Under the pieces are notes generated by a model, which saw nothing but the letters and a program-made list of their open reading frames with translations, was not told the DNA's origin and searched no databases. From Streptomyces sp. CBMA29 (lineage in GTDB: Bacteria > Actinomycetota > Actinomycetes > Streptomycetales > Streptomycetaceae), in assembly GCF_014596445.1 (NCBI RefSeq), contig NZ_MECL01000055.1:1-48930 (forward strand): a DNA stretch of 48,930 bases, given 5' to 3'. How positions within the stretch are numbered: position 1 is the stretch's first letter; the number at the start of each line of letters is the position of its first letter. Positions 16,349-25,422 of this stretch are shown in pieces. The position numbers were made by a program, and so were the translations under genes.

Positions 16349-19300
16349 CTAGGTGGCCGTCCAGACGAACGTCACCGGTGCGGACGCCGAAGCCGAGGAC
16401 GAGGACGTACGGGCGGTGACCGTCACCGTGTACGTACCCCGCTCAGTGGCCGCGCCCGTGAACCGCCCCGCCGAGCTGAGCGAGATCCCCGGCGGGAGAC
16501 CGGTCGCCGAGAAGGCCGTGCCGCTCGGGGCCTTCTGGTCCAGCGCCCAGTCCACCGCCGTGTGCAGCGGGCTGCTCATGCCGTGCGGATTGGGCACGGC
16601 GTACGAGGCGTCGCCGCCCCCCACCCGCGCCGCGGCGGCGTTCACCTGTGTCGGCACGGTGAGCGTGCCGCTCAGCGGGAGATTCCGCGACGAGTCCCCC
16701 ACCAGGATCTGGTAGGTGCCCGCCGCCGTCGTCCACCCGTTGGCGCCGGTGTTCCAGTACGCCAGGTCGTGCGTGGACACCGTGAAGGTCAGCGTCTGCG
16801 ACTGGCCCGGATTGAGCGTGACCCGCTGATAGCCGCGGAGCTGGTGGACCGGCTCACCGGTGGCGGCCGGATCGCCCACGTAGAGCTGCGCGACCTCGGT
16901 ACCCGCCCGCGCCCCGGTGTTGGTCACCGTCGCGCGCACGGTGGCGTTCCCGCCGGACAGCGCGCCGACCTGGAGCCCGGAGAAGGCGAAGGTGGTGTAC
17001 GACAGGCCGAAGCCGAACGGATACAGCGGCTCGATGTTCTGCGCGTCGTACCACTTGTAGCCGACCTTCAGCCCCTCGCTGTACTGCACCGTGCCGTTGG
17101 TCCCCGGCCACTGCGCCGGGGTGTGCGCGGGCACGTCCGCGAGCGACTTCGGGAAGGTGACGGGCAGCTTGCCCGACGGGTTGACGTCTCCGAAGATCAG
17201 CGCCGCCATCGCCGTGCCGATCTGCTGGCCCGGATAGAAGCCCTCGAAGACGCCCGCGACCTGGTTCAGCCACGGCATGTTGATCGCCGAACTGTTGTTG
17301 AGCACCACGACGGTGTGCGGATTGGCCGCCGCCACCTGGGCGATCATGTCGTTCTGGTTGGTCTGGGCGTTGCCGACCGGCGGCAGGTCGAGCGTGGTGG
17401 TGTCGTGCTCCTCGTTGCCGTAGTTGTCGCTGGCGAAGACGATCGCGACATCGGAGGAGCGGGCCAGCGTGACCGCCGACGCGAGATTCGACGCGTCGTT
17501 GTACTGCACGGTGGTGCCGGTGCCCGCGACCCGGTTCTGGATGCCGGTGATCGGCCAGACCGTGCCCGAACTGGTCACCGTCGCACTGCCGCCGCCGATG
17601 GACTGCACGCCCGCGCCGCCGTCCCAGCCGATCACCGCGATCGAGTGGGTGGTGGCGGTGGACAACGGCAGGATGCCGTTGTTCTTGAGCAGGACGGTGC
17701 CCTCCTGCGCGCCCTGGAGCGCGGTCGCCACATGCGCCGGGGTGGTGACGACGGCGTCCCGCGAACCGCTGGGCGCCTTGTCGAAGAGACCGAAGGCGAA
17801 GAACTGCGTCAGCAGCCTGCTCACCATCGTGTCCAGCGTGGCCTGGCTGACCGTCCCGTTGGCGACCGCCTGCGCGAGGAAGTCCGCGTAGAAGTAGCCG
17901 TTCGGCATCTCCACCGTCAGACCGGCGTTGGCGGACTCGACCGTCGAGTGCGCGCCGCCCCAGTCGCTGGTGATGAAGCCGCCGAAACCCGCCTGCTGGT
18001 AGAGCCCGACGTTCATCAGCGCCGGATTCTGGCAGGCCGGTATCGAGTTGACGACGCTGTACGCGCACATCGCCGCCGCCGGCGAGCCCTGCTGCACCGC
18101 CGCCTGGAAGGCAGGCAGATACAGCTCCTGCATGGTCCGGTTGTCGACGACGACCGTCCCCGCCGGATTCTCGATGTTGTAGACGGCCACGTGCTTCATC
18201 TCGGCCATCACACCCTGGCTCTGGATGCCCCGGATGTCGGCCGCCGCCAGCCGCCCGTTGAGGTACGGGTCCTCGCTGAACGTCTCGAAGGCCCGGCCCC
18301 AGCGCGGGTCGCGCACGATGTTCAGCGTCGGGCCGAGCGCCACCTGCACACCCTTGCCCGCGAACTCCGCGCCGATCGCCGCGCCGTACTGCTGCTCCAG
18401 CGCGTCGTCCCAGGTCGCCGCGGACGCGTTCGCCGACGGCATCTGCGTGACGCCGCCGAGGCCGTCACCGACACCGTGCGGCCCGTCCTGGAGGCCGATG
18501 TTCGGGATGCACAGGGACGGCACGCCGGTGATGTTGCCGATGTACGGCGTCGCGTTGTTGTTGCCGTGCAGGATCGAGACCTTCTGCGCGTTGGTCATCT
18601 GCGCCATGACCTGCTGGACGCGGGTGGCCACCGGAGCCGTGGAACCGACCCAGGGGCAGGTGCCGTTGCCACCGCTCGGCGGCGGGGAGGTCGTACTGCC
18701 GCCGGGCGTCAGGATCGTGAACTCCCACAGCGAGTATCCGTACTGCGTCGCCCGCTGCGTGCCGTACATCCGCACATAGCGGCCGGTCGCGTTGAACGAC
18801 AGATTCTCGGTGCCGCCGGCCCCGGTCGTCGTGGAGTACGCGTTGTTCCACGTGGAACCATCGGTCGAGACCTGGATCTGATACGCCTTCGCGTACGCCG
18901 TCTCCCACGTCAACTGCGCGCCGCACAGCGTCTGCGACGAGCCGAGGTCGACCTGGACCCACTGTGGGTCGGAGGCGGCGCTGGACCAGCGGGTGCCCGC
19001 GTTGCCGTCGAAGGCGGCGGAGGCGGGGGTCCCGGCGTTCTCGGTCGAGGACGCGGTGGCGGGTTTGCCGAGCGCGGCGGTCGTGGTGCCGCAGGTCGCC
19101 GGGGGCGTACCGCCGCCGGAACCGCCGTAGACCTGGAACTCCCAGAGCGAGTAACCCCATTGGGTGGCGCGCTGGGTGCCGTACATCCGCACGTAGCGGC
19201 CGGTGCCGGTGACGCTGAGCGTCTGGATACCGCCGGTGCCGGTGGTGGTGGAGTAGACGTCGGTCCAGGCGGTCGCGTTGTCCGAGACCTGGATCTTGAA

Positions 19301-19651
19301 GGCTTTGCCGTACGCCGTCTCCCAGTTGAGGACGACCTGCGTGATCGGCTGCGACGAGCCGAGGTCGACCTGGAGCCACTGCGGATCGGAGGCGGCGCTG
19401 GACCAGCGGGTACCGGTGTCACCGTCCACGGCGGCGCTCGCGGCGAACGCGTCCTGGACGGATGACGCGGTCGCCGGCTTGCCCTGCGAGAGCAGGGTCG
19501 GCGTCGCCGCGTGCGAGGAGGTGGGCGCCAGGGACAGATACGCCGAGGCGATCAGCACCAGTGCCATCAGCAGGACGCCCTGCGGTGACCGTGCGAGAGG
19601 GAACCGGAAACGTTTACGGTGCGCGGAGAGCCCTCGTGGGGTGACCCTCAT
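16349..19651 (-). CDS. Secreted glycoside hydrolase family 3 protein with two F5/8 type C (discoidin/CBM32) domains
   Basis: 1100 residues. An N-terminal signal (to about 49, ending SSHAA) indicates secretion. Two discoidin-type domains follow (about 52-176 and 190-315), each with GKPATASS, DGDTGTRWSSAASDPQW/VQVDLGSSQ and RYVRMYGTQRATQ(W/Y)GYSLWEF; they are near duplicates. The GH3 N-domain (about 335-640) has the nucleophile motif GFITSDWGG (Asp at about 563) and KHVAVYNIE. The GH3 C-domain follows, then a fibronectin-III-like domain (NTGARAGTEVAQLYVGD) and a C-terminal Ig-like domain. The acid/base residue is not assigned. Beta-glucosidase or xylosidase activity on plant or fungal polysaccharide is likely. 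AGGAG lies five to six bases before ATG 19651. A LacI-type operator and strong promoter lie about 430 bases upstream. Confidence 0.93.
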   Translation of the reverse strand: MRVTPRGLSAHRKRFRFPLARSPQGVLLMALVLIASAYLSLAPTSSHAATPTLLSQGKPATASSVQDAFAASAAVDGDTGTRWSSAASDPQWLQVDLGSSQPITQVVLNWETAYGKAFKIQVSDNATAWTDVYSTTTGTGGIQTLSVTGTGRYVRMYGTQRATQWGYSLWEFQVYGGSGGGTPPATCGTTTAALGKPATASSTENAGTPASAAFDGNAGTRWSSAASDPQWVQVDLGSSQTLCGAQLTWETAYAKAYQIQVSTDGSTWNNAYSTTTGAGGTENLSFNATGRYVRMYGTQRATQYGYSLWEFTILTPGGSTTSPPPSGGNGTCPWVGSTAPVATRVQQVMAQMTNAQKVSILHGNNNATPYIGNITGVPSLCIPNIGLQDGPHGVGDGLGGVTQMPSANASAATWDDALEQQYGAAIGAEFAGKGVQVALGPTLNIVRDPRWGRAFETFSEDPYLNGRLAAADIRGIQSQGVMAEMKHVAVYNIENPAGTVVVDNRTMQELYLPAFQAAVQQGSPAAAMCAYSVVNSIPACQNPALMNVGLYQQAGFGGFITSDWGGAHSTVESANAGLTVEMPNGYFYADFLAQAVANGTVSQATLDTMVSRLLTQFFAFGLFDKAPSGSRDAVVTTPAHVATALQGAQEGTVLLKNNGILPLSTATTHSIAVIGWDGGAGVQSIGGGSATVTSSGTVWPITGIQNRVAGTGTTVQYNDASNLASAVTLARSSDVAIVFASDNYGNEEHDTTTLDLPPVGNAQTNQNDMIAQVAAANPHTVVVLNNSSAINMPWLNQVAGVFEGFYPGQQIGTAMAALIFGDVNPSGKLPVTFPKSLADVPAHTPAQWPGTNGTVQYSEGLKVGYKWYDAQNIEPLYPFGFGLSYTTFAFSGLQVGALSGGNATVRATVTNTGARAGTEVAQLYVGDPAATGEPVHQLRGYQRVTLNPGQSQTLTFTVSTHDLAYWNTGANGWTTAAGTYQILVGDSSRNLPLSGTLTVPTQVNAAAARVGGGDASYAVPNPHGMSSPLHTAVDWALDQKAPSGTAFSATGLPPGISLSSAGRFTGAATERGTYTVTVTARTSSSSASASAPVTFVWTAT
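18845..18858. other. parS-like palindrome inside the GH3 gene
   Basis: GTTCCACGTGGAAC, the same 14-bp core as the site after rplI, preceded by T but followed by C, so 15 of 16 positions match. It encodes Ser-Thr-Trp-Asn in the second discoidin domain, so chance is possible. Confidence 0.5.
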
Positions 19652-20059
19652 GTGTGCTCCTATGTGTCTATGTGTCTATGTGTCGGATGACGGCTCGCGG
19701 GGCTCCGCGAGCACGGGCGCGAGAGGGTGAGGAACCGACAACGAGGGCGCGTACCGCCGTCCTTGCGGAGATCCGCGCGCGGCGAGCACGCGGCGAGCGT
19801 GCGGCACGCGTGCGGCGATGTGCGCCGCGCGCCGCGTACGCGCGAGCCTCCGGTTGGGGGGTGGACGTCGGTGGTGCCCTGCTGCGGTGTGCGGCACCGA
19901 CCCCGGTCTCGCGGCCACGATCGGCGTTCGTGCGCGGTGCGGCTGTGCGGAGGTGCGGTCGTACGGAGGTGCGGTCGTACGTGTGCGGCGGTGCGGTCGT
20001 GCGCATGCGGATGTGCGGCCGGCCCGAGGGCGCTGTCCCGCCGCCTCGCCGGACGGCTG

Positions 20060-20073
20060 TGAGAGCGCTCTCT
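20060..20073. promoter_or_regulatory. LacI-family operator upstream of GH3
   Basis: TGAGAGCGCTCTCT contains the perfect 12-bp palindrome GAGAGCGCTCTC. It resembles the Streptomyces CebR-type box TGGGAGCGCTCCCA (11 of 14). It would lie at about +6 to +18 of the predicted GH3 promoter, a repressing position. Confidence 0.65.
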
Positions 20074-20084
20074 GGCCGACGTGA

Positions 20085-20113
20085 TATCTACGCCTGGCGA
20101 AAACCGCTGTCAA
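20085..20113 (-). promoter_or_regulatory. Strong sigma-70-type promoter directed to GH3
   Basis: Minus strand TTGACA (20108-20113), a 17-base spacer, then TAGATA (20085-20090), close to the HrdB consensus. Transcription towards GH3 would leave a leader of about 430 bases. Confidence 0.7.
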
Positions 20114-20245
20114 GGTTCCGCGCAGCCGTGACCGGACAGCGCCGCTTTCTTCAACCGGGCCCAACGCGGGCCGGGGGCAAGGGGGTTGCGAAGAACCGCC
20201 GTGGCGGGCACGGCCGGGCGCGGCGGCGAGTGGGATCGTAAGGGG

Positions 20246-21280
20246 ATGGACGACAACGACGACGTCAATGGTGGCGGCGAGGACGAGGGCGAGGGCGAGG
20301 CCGGCGGCGGCGACGGCGGCCGGTTCACGGTCGAGCTGGAGGGCGTACCGGAAACGCTGCTGTGGAATCTGTACAACCGGGCCGCCGAGGCCCGGCGGCC
20401 GGGGGCGCGGTTGCTGGACGACCCGCTCGCGGTGGAGCTGGTCGACCGTATCGACTACCCCTTCGAGCGGTTCGGCGGCTCGGGCATGGCGCAGTGGCAC
20501 GCGCTGCGGGTGCGGTGCCTGGACGACGAGGTACGGCGGTTCGTCGCCGAACACCCCGACGGCACTGTGGTGGCGCTCGGCGAGGGCCTGGAGACGCAGT
20601 TCTGGCGGGTGGACAACGGCCGGGTGCGCTGGCTGACGGTGGATCTGCCGGAGACGGTCGAGGTCCGAGACGTTCTGCTTCCGGACGATCCGCCACGGCG
20701 CCGTTCGCTGGCCCGTTCGGCGCTGGACCTGGGCTGGATGGACGAGGTCGACGACTCCGAGGGCGTACTGGTCACTGCCCAGGGCCTGTTGATGTATCTG
20801 CCGCCGTCCGACGTGAAACGGCTGATCGCCGCCTGCGCGGAACGTTTCCCCGGCGGTTGGATGCTCTTCGACGCCCTCCCCCGGGGGATGGTCGCCCGCA
20901 GCCAGGCCCAGGCGGACGACCGGGCCCGCGCGGACGCCCAGGCGCGGGCGGAGGCGCACATGGAGACGGACGCGGGCGGGACGGACGCGGGTGGGACGGG
21001 GCCGGCGGCGGCCGGGACGGGGACGGACGCGGCCGGGACCGCGCGCCCCGGCTACCGCGCGCCGCGCTGGCTGTGGGGCATGGACGGCAAGGAGTACCGC
21101 AGGGTCGCGACCGCCTCGCCGCGCATCGCCGAGGTCCGCAGCCTGCGCCTGCCGCGCGGTCGCGGTCCTTACGCCATCGCGCCCGTCTCGCATCTGATCC
21201 CGCTGCTGCGCGGGATGCGGATGTCAATTGTGTCGCTCCGCTTCGGCGCCGCCGATTACCGTGACGGCGACCGTAGGTAG
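20246..21280 (+). CDS. Class I SAM-dependent O-methyltransferase, LCMT/TcmP-like
   Basis: 344 residues. The family signature ETLLWNLYNRAAEARRPGARLLDDPLAVELVDRIDY is followed by VVALGEGLETQFWRVDNGRVRWLTVDLPE (SAM site and acidic residue), EGVLVTAQGLLMYLP, and a C-terminal RIAEVRSLRLPRGRGP. Such proteins methylate carboxyl or hydroxyl groups of small molecules; the substrate is unknown. Two parts look like expanded low-complexity insertions: an acidic Gly/Glu N-terminus (about 1-25) and an Ala/Gly/Thr/Asp-rich insert at about 225-265. ATG at 20246 directly follows AAGGGG, so the spacing is poor and an upstream GTG is possible. Confidence 0.82.
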   Translation: MDDNDDVNGGGEDEGEGEAGGGDGGRFTVELEGVPETLLWNLYNRAAEARRPGARLLDDPLAVELVDRIDYPFERFGGSGMAQWHALRVRCLDDEVRRFVAEHPDGTVVALGEGLETQFWRVDNGRVRWLTVDLPETVEVRDVLLPDDPPRRRSLARSALDLGWMDEVDDSEGVLVTAQGLLMYLPPSDVKRLIAACAERFPGGWMLFDALPRGMVARSQAQADDRARADAQARAEAHMETDAGGTDAGGTGPAAAGTGTDAAGTARPGYRAPRWLWGMDGKEYRRVATASPRIAEVRSLRLPRGRGPYAIAPVSHLIPLLRGMRMSIVSLRFGAADYRDGDRR

Positions 21281-21374
21281 CGGAGTCCGGGCGAGCCGGA
21301 CGCACGGGTCCGGGCCACCCGGCCCGCCCCGGACGCCCCCGCCCCCCCGTATCGAGAGAAGAGGCGCGCGCCGA

Positions 21375-22925
21375 GTGACGACCGAGTCCCAGCACCCACC
21401 GCAGTCCCCCGACCAGCCCCGGCCCGCGGCCCCCGCCCCGTACGCGCTGCCGACGCCCGGCCCCGCGCCCGCCGCGCCGGACGGCGAGCTGTTGCCCGCC
21501 ACCCGCCGCGCCCTGCTGCGCCGGATCGCGGTCGGCCAGGCCGAGGGCCGTACGCCGTCGATCGTCGGCGCGGTCGTACGGGACGGGCGGATGGTCTGGT
21601 TCGGCTCGCGCAGCATGATCGACGGGCACGCGCCGGACGCCGACACCCAGTACCGGATCGGCTCGATCACGAAGACGTTCACGGCGGTGCTGGTGATGCG
21701 GCTGCGCGACGAGGGGCTGCTGGAGCTGACCGATCCGCTGGCGCGGCACCTGCCGGACCTGACGGATCTGCCGGAGATCGGGCAGGGCGTGGCCGGTCTG
21801 ACGGTCGGCCAACTCATCACCCACACCTCAGGGCTGGCCTCCGAGACGCCGGGCCCCTGGTGGGAGCGGACCCCCGGCGACCTGCGGCCCGAGCTGGCCG
21901 ACGTTCTCGGTCCGGCCCCCCTCACACACCCGGCCGGTCGGCGCTACCACTACTCCAACCCCGGATTCGCGCTGCTCGGCGCCCTGGTGGAGGCCAAACG
22001 CGGCGTGCCGTGGGCCGAAGCGCTGAAGGCCGAAGTGCTCGACCCGTTGGGCATGCCGCGTACGACGGCGCTGCCGCAGGCCCCGGCCGCGGGAGGCTTC
22101 GCCGTCCACCCGTGGGCGGACGTGATGCGGCCCGAGGTCGTACAGGACACCGGACTGATGGCGCCCGCGGGTCAACTGTGGTCGACGGCCCTGGACCTGG
22201 CGCGCTGGGCGGGCTTCCTCGCGGCCGGGCACCCGGACGTGCTGGCCGCGGCGACTCTGGCCGAGATGCGCGCGCCCGCCGCGCCGCCGCCGGACGCGGC
22301 CGACCCCGACTCGGGTTACGGCCTCGGCCTCCAGCTCACCCGGCACGGCGACCGCCCGCTCGCCGGTCATACGGGCTCGATGCCGGGCTTCCTGGCCACC
22401 GTGTGGGTGAGCGTCGCGGACGGCGTGGGCGCGCTCGCGATGGCCAACTCCACCTCGGGGCCCGCGATCGGCACCATCGCCGCCGACCTGCTGGCGATCA
22501 CCGCCGACGCCGAGCCCGGCCTGCCCGCGCCCTGGCGGCCCGCCGACGCGCTCGACCCGGCGCTGCTCGACCTGGCGGGCCCCTGGTACTGGGGCACGTC
22601 CGGCTACAGCCTGCGCGTCCACGCCTCCGGCGACCTCGCGCTCGCACCGCTGACCGGCCAGGGCCGCGGCGCGCGCTTCCGCGCGGAGTCCGACGGCACC
22701 TGGACCGGTCTTGAGGGGTACTACGCGGGCGAGACGCTGCGGCCGGTGCGCCGCGCGGACGGCGCGGTCGGCCATCTCGACCTGGGGTCCTTCGTGTTCA
22801 CACGCGTGCCGTACGACCCGTCGGCGCCGCTGCCGGGCGGTCCTGGCCCTGGCCTTGGTCTTGGCCCTGGCCCTGGTCCCGGTCCTGGCTCCGGTTCCGG
22901 GCAGGAGAACTGGCCGGTGCGCTGA
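21375..22925 (+). CDS. Serine hydrolase, class C beta-lactamase / DD-peptidase family
   Basis: 516 residues. The catalytic SxxK is SITK in YRIGSITKTFTAVLVMRLRDEGLLELTDPLARHLPD; the second motif is YSN (YHYSNPGFALLGALVE); the third is HTG (GHTGSMPGF). The family includes carboxypeptidases, esterases and true beta-lactamases, so the substrate cannot be assigned. No signal peptide is seen. The N-terminus is Pro/Ala-rich. The C-terminus is a repetitive Gly/Pro/Leu tail that overlaps the convergent MFS gene by 128 bases. GTG at 21375 is preferred (GAGAAGAGG upstream). Confidence 0.87.
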   Translation: MTTESQHPPQSPDQPRPAAPAPYALPTPGPAPAAPDGELLPATRRALLRRIAVGQAEGRTPSIVGAVVRDGRMVWFGSRSMIDGHAPDADTQYRIGSITKTFTAVLVMRLRDEGLLELTDPLARHLPDLTDLPEIGQGVAGLTVGQLITHTSGLASETPGPWWERTPGDLRPELADVLGPAPLTHPAGRRYHYSNPGFALLGALVEAKRGVPWAEALKAEVLDPLGMPRTTALPQAPAAGGFAVHPWADVMRPEVVQDTGLMAPAGQLWSTALDLARWAGFLAAGHPDVLAAATLAEMRAPAAPPPDAADPDSGYGLGLQLTRHGDRPLAGHTGSMPGFLATVWVSVADGVGALAMANSTSGPAIGTIAADLLAITADAEPGLPAPWRPADALDPALLDLAGPWYWGTSGYSLRVHASGDLALAPLTGQGRGARFRAESDGTWTGLEGYYAGETLRPVRRADGAVGHLDLGSFVFTRVPYDPSAPLPGGPGPGLGLGPGPGPGPGSGSGQENWPVR

Positions 22926-24471
22926 GGCTGTTGTCCTCGGGAGTCCTGTCGGCGCCGTCTTGCGTGCCTCCATGCGTGCTGCCCTTCGAGCCGTCCGGGG
23001 CCGGGGGCCTGAGCAGGACGGCGGCGACCGCGGCGCCGAGGACCAGCAGGTCGGCGGCGACCACGAAGGCCAGGTGGTAGCCGCTGGTCAGGGCGGCCGG
23101 TACGGAGTGGCCCGCATCGAGCTTCCGGTCGGTGCGGGCGGCGGCCAGGGCGGCGAGTACGGAGAGGCCGAGCGCGCCGCCGATCTGCTGGGCGGTGTTG
23201 AAGACGCCGGACAGCAGCCCGGAGTCGGAGGGGGTCGCCTCCGACATGCCCAGCGTCATCAGGGAGGGCATGGCCAGGCCGAAGCCGACGCCGAAGACCA
23301 GGATCGCCGGGAGGATGTCGGCGGGGTACGAGGCGTGCGCGGAGGGGGCCTTCGCCAGGATGAGGAAGCCGCCCGCGAAGAGCAGCAGGCTGGGCAGCAG
23401 TACGGCGCGCTGGCCGAAGCGGGCGCCAAGCCGGGCGGACAGCAGCAGGGACATCACGCCGATCATCGCACCGGTGGGCACCAGCGCGAGCCCGATCCGC
23501 ACCGGGTCGTAGCCGAGCACCTGCTGGAGATAGAGGCTGGTCATGAACTGGAAGCCGAAACCGCCCGCGACCATCAGCGCCAGCACCACGTTCGCGCCCG
23601 AGACGATCCGGGAGCGGAAGATCCGCAACGGCATCAACGGCTCGGCCGCCTTGGTCTGACGGATCAGGAAGCCGGCCAGCAACAGGGCGGACAGCGCCGC
23701 GAGTCCGGCGGTGGCGGGGGACGTCCAGCCCCGGTCGGTGGTCCCGACGATGGTGTAGACGCCCAGCATCAGGGCGGCGGTGACCAGGGCGGCTCCCGGC
23801 GCGTCGACCCCGGAACGCGCGCTCCCGGCGCGGGGCTCACTGGGCTTGCGGGATTCACGGGATTCGCGGGGCTCGCGTACGGCGGCCGGGCGGTCGTCGG
23901 GCAGCAGGCGCAGGCTGAGCAGGGCGGCGGCCGAGCCGATGGGGAGGTTGACGAAGAAGATCCAGTGCCAGTTGAGGGCCTGGGTGAGGATGCCGCCCAC
24001 GAGCAGACCGAGGACGCCGCCCGCGGACTGCACGAAGCTGTAGACGCCCATGGCGCGGGCCCGGCCGCGGGCGTCGGGGTAGAGCGCGATGACCATGCCG
24101 AGGCTGACGGCCGAGACCATCGCACCGGCCGCGCCCTGGACGAAGCGGGCCGTGATCAGCAGCCCCGCGGAGTCCGCGAACCCGCACAGCAGCGAGGCGA
24201 CGGTGAACGCCGCCAGGCCGGTGACCAGGATTCTGCGGCGGCCGAACAGGTCGCCGAGGCGGCCGGCGAGCAGCAGCAGCCCGGCGAAGGCGATGAGGTA
24301 CGCGTTGACCACCCAGGCGAGGCTCGACTCCGAAAAGCCCAGGTCACGGCGGATGGACGGCAGCGCCACATTCACGATCGTGCCGTCGAGGATGATCATC
24401 AGGGTGCCCGTGCTGAGCACCGCGAGTGCCGCGCCGCGCGACGATCCGGCGGCATGGGGACGGAGTGGCAT
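22798..24471 (-). CDS. MFS drug exporter, DHA2 (EmrB/QacA, 14-TM) type
   Basis: 557 residues, about fourteen transmembrane segments. Motifs are LDGTIVNVALPSI (motif D1), GRLGDLFGRRRILV (motif A) and GVLGLLVGGILTQALNWHWIFFVNLPIG (motif C). Proton-driven export of drugs or metabolites is expected. The C-terminal tail is hydrophilic and Gln/Asp-rich (QDRDQGQGQDQGQGQ), encoded by the same short repeats that give the serine hydrolase its Gly/Pro tail on the other strand. AGGAGG lies about six bases before ATG 24471. It lies 163 bases downstream of the marR gene, so it probably belongs to the same regulatory unit. Confidence 0.9.
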   Translation of the reverse strand: MPLRPHAAGSSRGAALAVLSTGTLMIILDGTIVNVALPSIRRDLGFSESSLAWVVNAYLIAFAGLLLLAGRLGDLFGRRRILVTGLAAFTVASLLCGFADSAGLLITARFVQGAAGAMVSAVSLGMVIALYPDARGRARAMGVYSFVQSAGGVLGLLVGGILTQALNWHWIFFVNLPIGSAAALLSLRLLPDDRPAAVREPRESRESRKPSEPRAGSARSGVDAPGAALVTAALMLGVYTIVGTTDRGWTSPATAGLAALSALLLAGFLIRQTKAAEPLMPLRIFRSRIVSGANVVLALMVAGGFGFQFMTSLYLQQVLGYDPVRIGLALVPTGAMIGVMSLLLSARLGARFGQRAVLLPSLLLFAGGFLILAKAPSAHASYPADILPAILVFGVGFGLAMPSLMTLGMSEATPSDSGLLSGVFNTAQQIGGALGLSVLAALAAARTDRKLDAGHSVPAALTSGYHLAFVVAADLLVLGAAVAAVLLRPPAPDGSKGSTHGGTQDGADRTPEDNSLSAPASSPARNRSQDRDQGQGQDQGQGQDRPAAAPTGRTARV

Positions 24472-24634
24472 GAGGTCGCCTCCTGGCGAAAGGGATACCA
24501 GGAGCGACCGTAGCAGATCGTTTTGTTGAAGACTATCTCTTACGGGCTTACCTTGTGCGTACGTGCCCGGCGGTGGTGCGGTGCGGTGCGCTGGGGTGCG
24601 GCGCGGGGTCGGGGGCGGGTCGCCGCGGGGCGGG

Positions 24635-25174
24635 CTACTTGCGGGACTGGCGCGGGCGGCGCACTCCCTGGCCGCCGTCCGGTGCGCCCGCGGGGGTCGC
24701 GAGATGGCCGTTGACCAGCCGGTTCAGCGCGGAGACAAAGGCGGTGCGCTCGCTCTCCGGCAGCGCGCCGAGCACGTCCTCGTGCACGTGGTCGACGATC
24801 TCCTGGCCCTCGGCCGCGACCTTCTCGCCCGCCGGGGTCACCTTGATGATGCGTGCGCGCCGGTCGGTCGCCGACGGCACCCGCTCGGCCAGCCCCGCCC
24901 GCTCCAACTGGTCGACGGTGACCACCATCGTGGTCTTGTCCAGGTCGGACAGCTCGGCGAGCTGCGCCTGGGTCCGCTCGGCCTCCAGCGCGTGCGCCAG
25001 CACGCAGTGGGCGCGCGGCGACATGCCGATCTCCGCGAGCGCCGCCGACATCTGGGTGGTCAGGACGTGGGCGGTGTGCTGGAGCAGGTACGACATGTCG
25101 GCGGTCCTCGCCGACGGGGGGACGTGCGCTGCGGTGGTCACGGCCTCTGCGGTCGCTGCTGTCTCTGCGGTCAT
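24635..25174 (-). CDS. MarR family regulator
   Basis: 179 residues. The winged-helix region QAQLAELSDLDKTTMVVTVDQLERAGLAERVPSATDRRARIIKVTPAGEK is a typical MarR DNA-binding segment with the DRR wing. An N-terminal Ala/Thr-rich stretch and a Gly/Arg tail flank it. It likely represses itself and the DHA2 exporter downstream, and is released by a phenolic or drug ligand. A 37-base palindrome overlaps its promoter region. Confidence 0.92.
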   Translation of the reverse strand: MTAETAATAEAVTTAAHVPPSARTADMSYLLQHTAHVLTTQMSAALAEIGMSPRAHCVLAHALEAERTQAQLAELSDLDKTTMVVTVDQLERAGLAERVPSATDRRARIIKVTPAGEKVAAEGQEIVDHVHEDVLGALPESERTAFVSALNRLVNGHLATPAGAPDGGQGVRRPRQSRK

Positions 25175-25191
25175 GCGTCGAGACTAGCAAA

Positions 25192-25228
25192 ATAGGTCTG
25201 CTACGGGACGATCCCGTAGTGGACCTAT
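25192..25228. promoter_or_regulatory. Palindromic operator of the marR gene
   Basis: ATAGGTC-tg-CTACGGG-acgat-CCCGTAG-tg-GACCTAT: two nested 7-bp arm pairs, perfect except for the equal tg spacers. It begins 18 bases before the marR ATG and probably covers its promoter. Confidence 0.75.
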
Positions 25229-25422
25229 CGCGGGGCGGCGGACGGCGGGTGAGACTCCGCAGACGCGGACTCCGGGGACGGCGCGGCGGATAGTACGCGA
25301 AACCGTTTCTTCAGTGGTGACGCTTCGCGCTATTCGTCCGGTGCCCTCACGCAGCGTGGCACGCTCACACGGCACCACAGGCGAGCTGAGCGAAGGATCG
25401 ACCACCGGGAGTTCGGGGCCAC

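Larger units (their letters stand above)
19652..20245. other. Divergent intergenic region with short repeats and long GH3 leader
   Basis: 594 bases between GH3 and the methyltransferase gene. Near GH3 are three head-to-tail copies of tatgtgtc (19661-19684). The middle (about 19780-20030) is rich in Arg-codon-like cgg/gcg repeats, including gaggtgcggtcgtac twice (about 19952-19981). Open frames here are low-complexity Arg-rich and I do not count them as genes. The promoter and operator near 20060-20113 are listed separately. Confidence 0.6.

Noticed and set aside
19654..20241. Long Arg-rich open frames on both strands before the methyltransferase gene
   Set aside because: Low-complexity composition from short repeats, with no domain pattern and no proper start signal.
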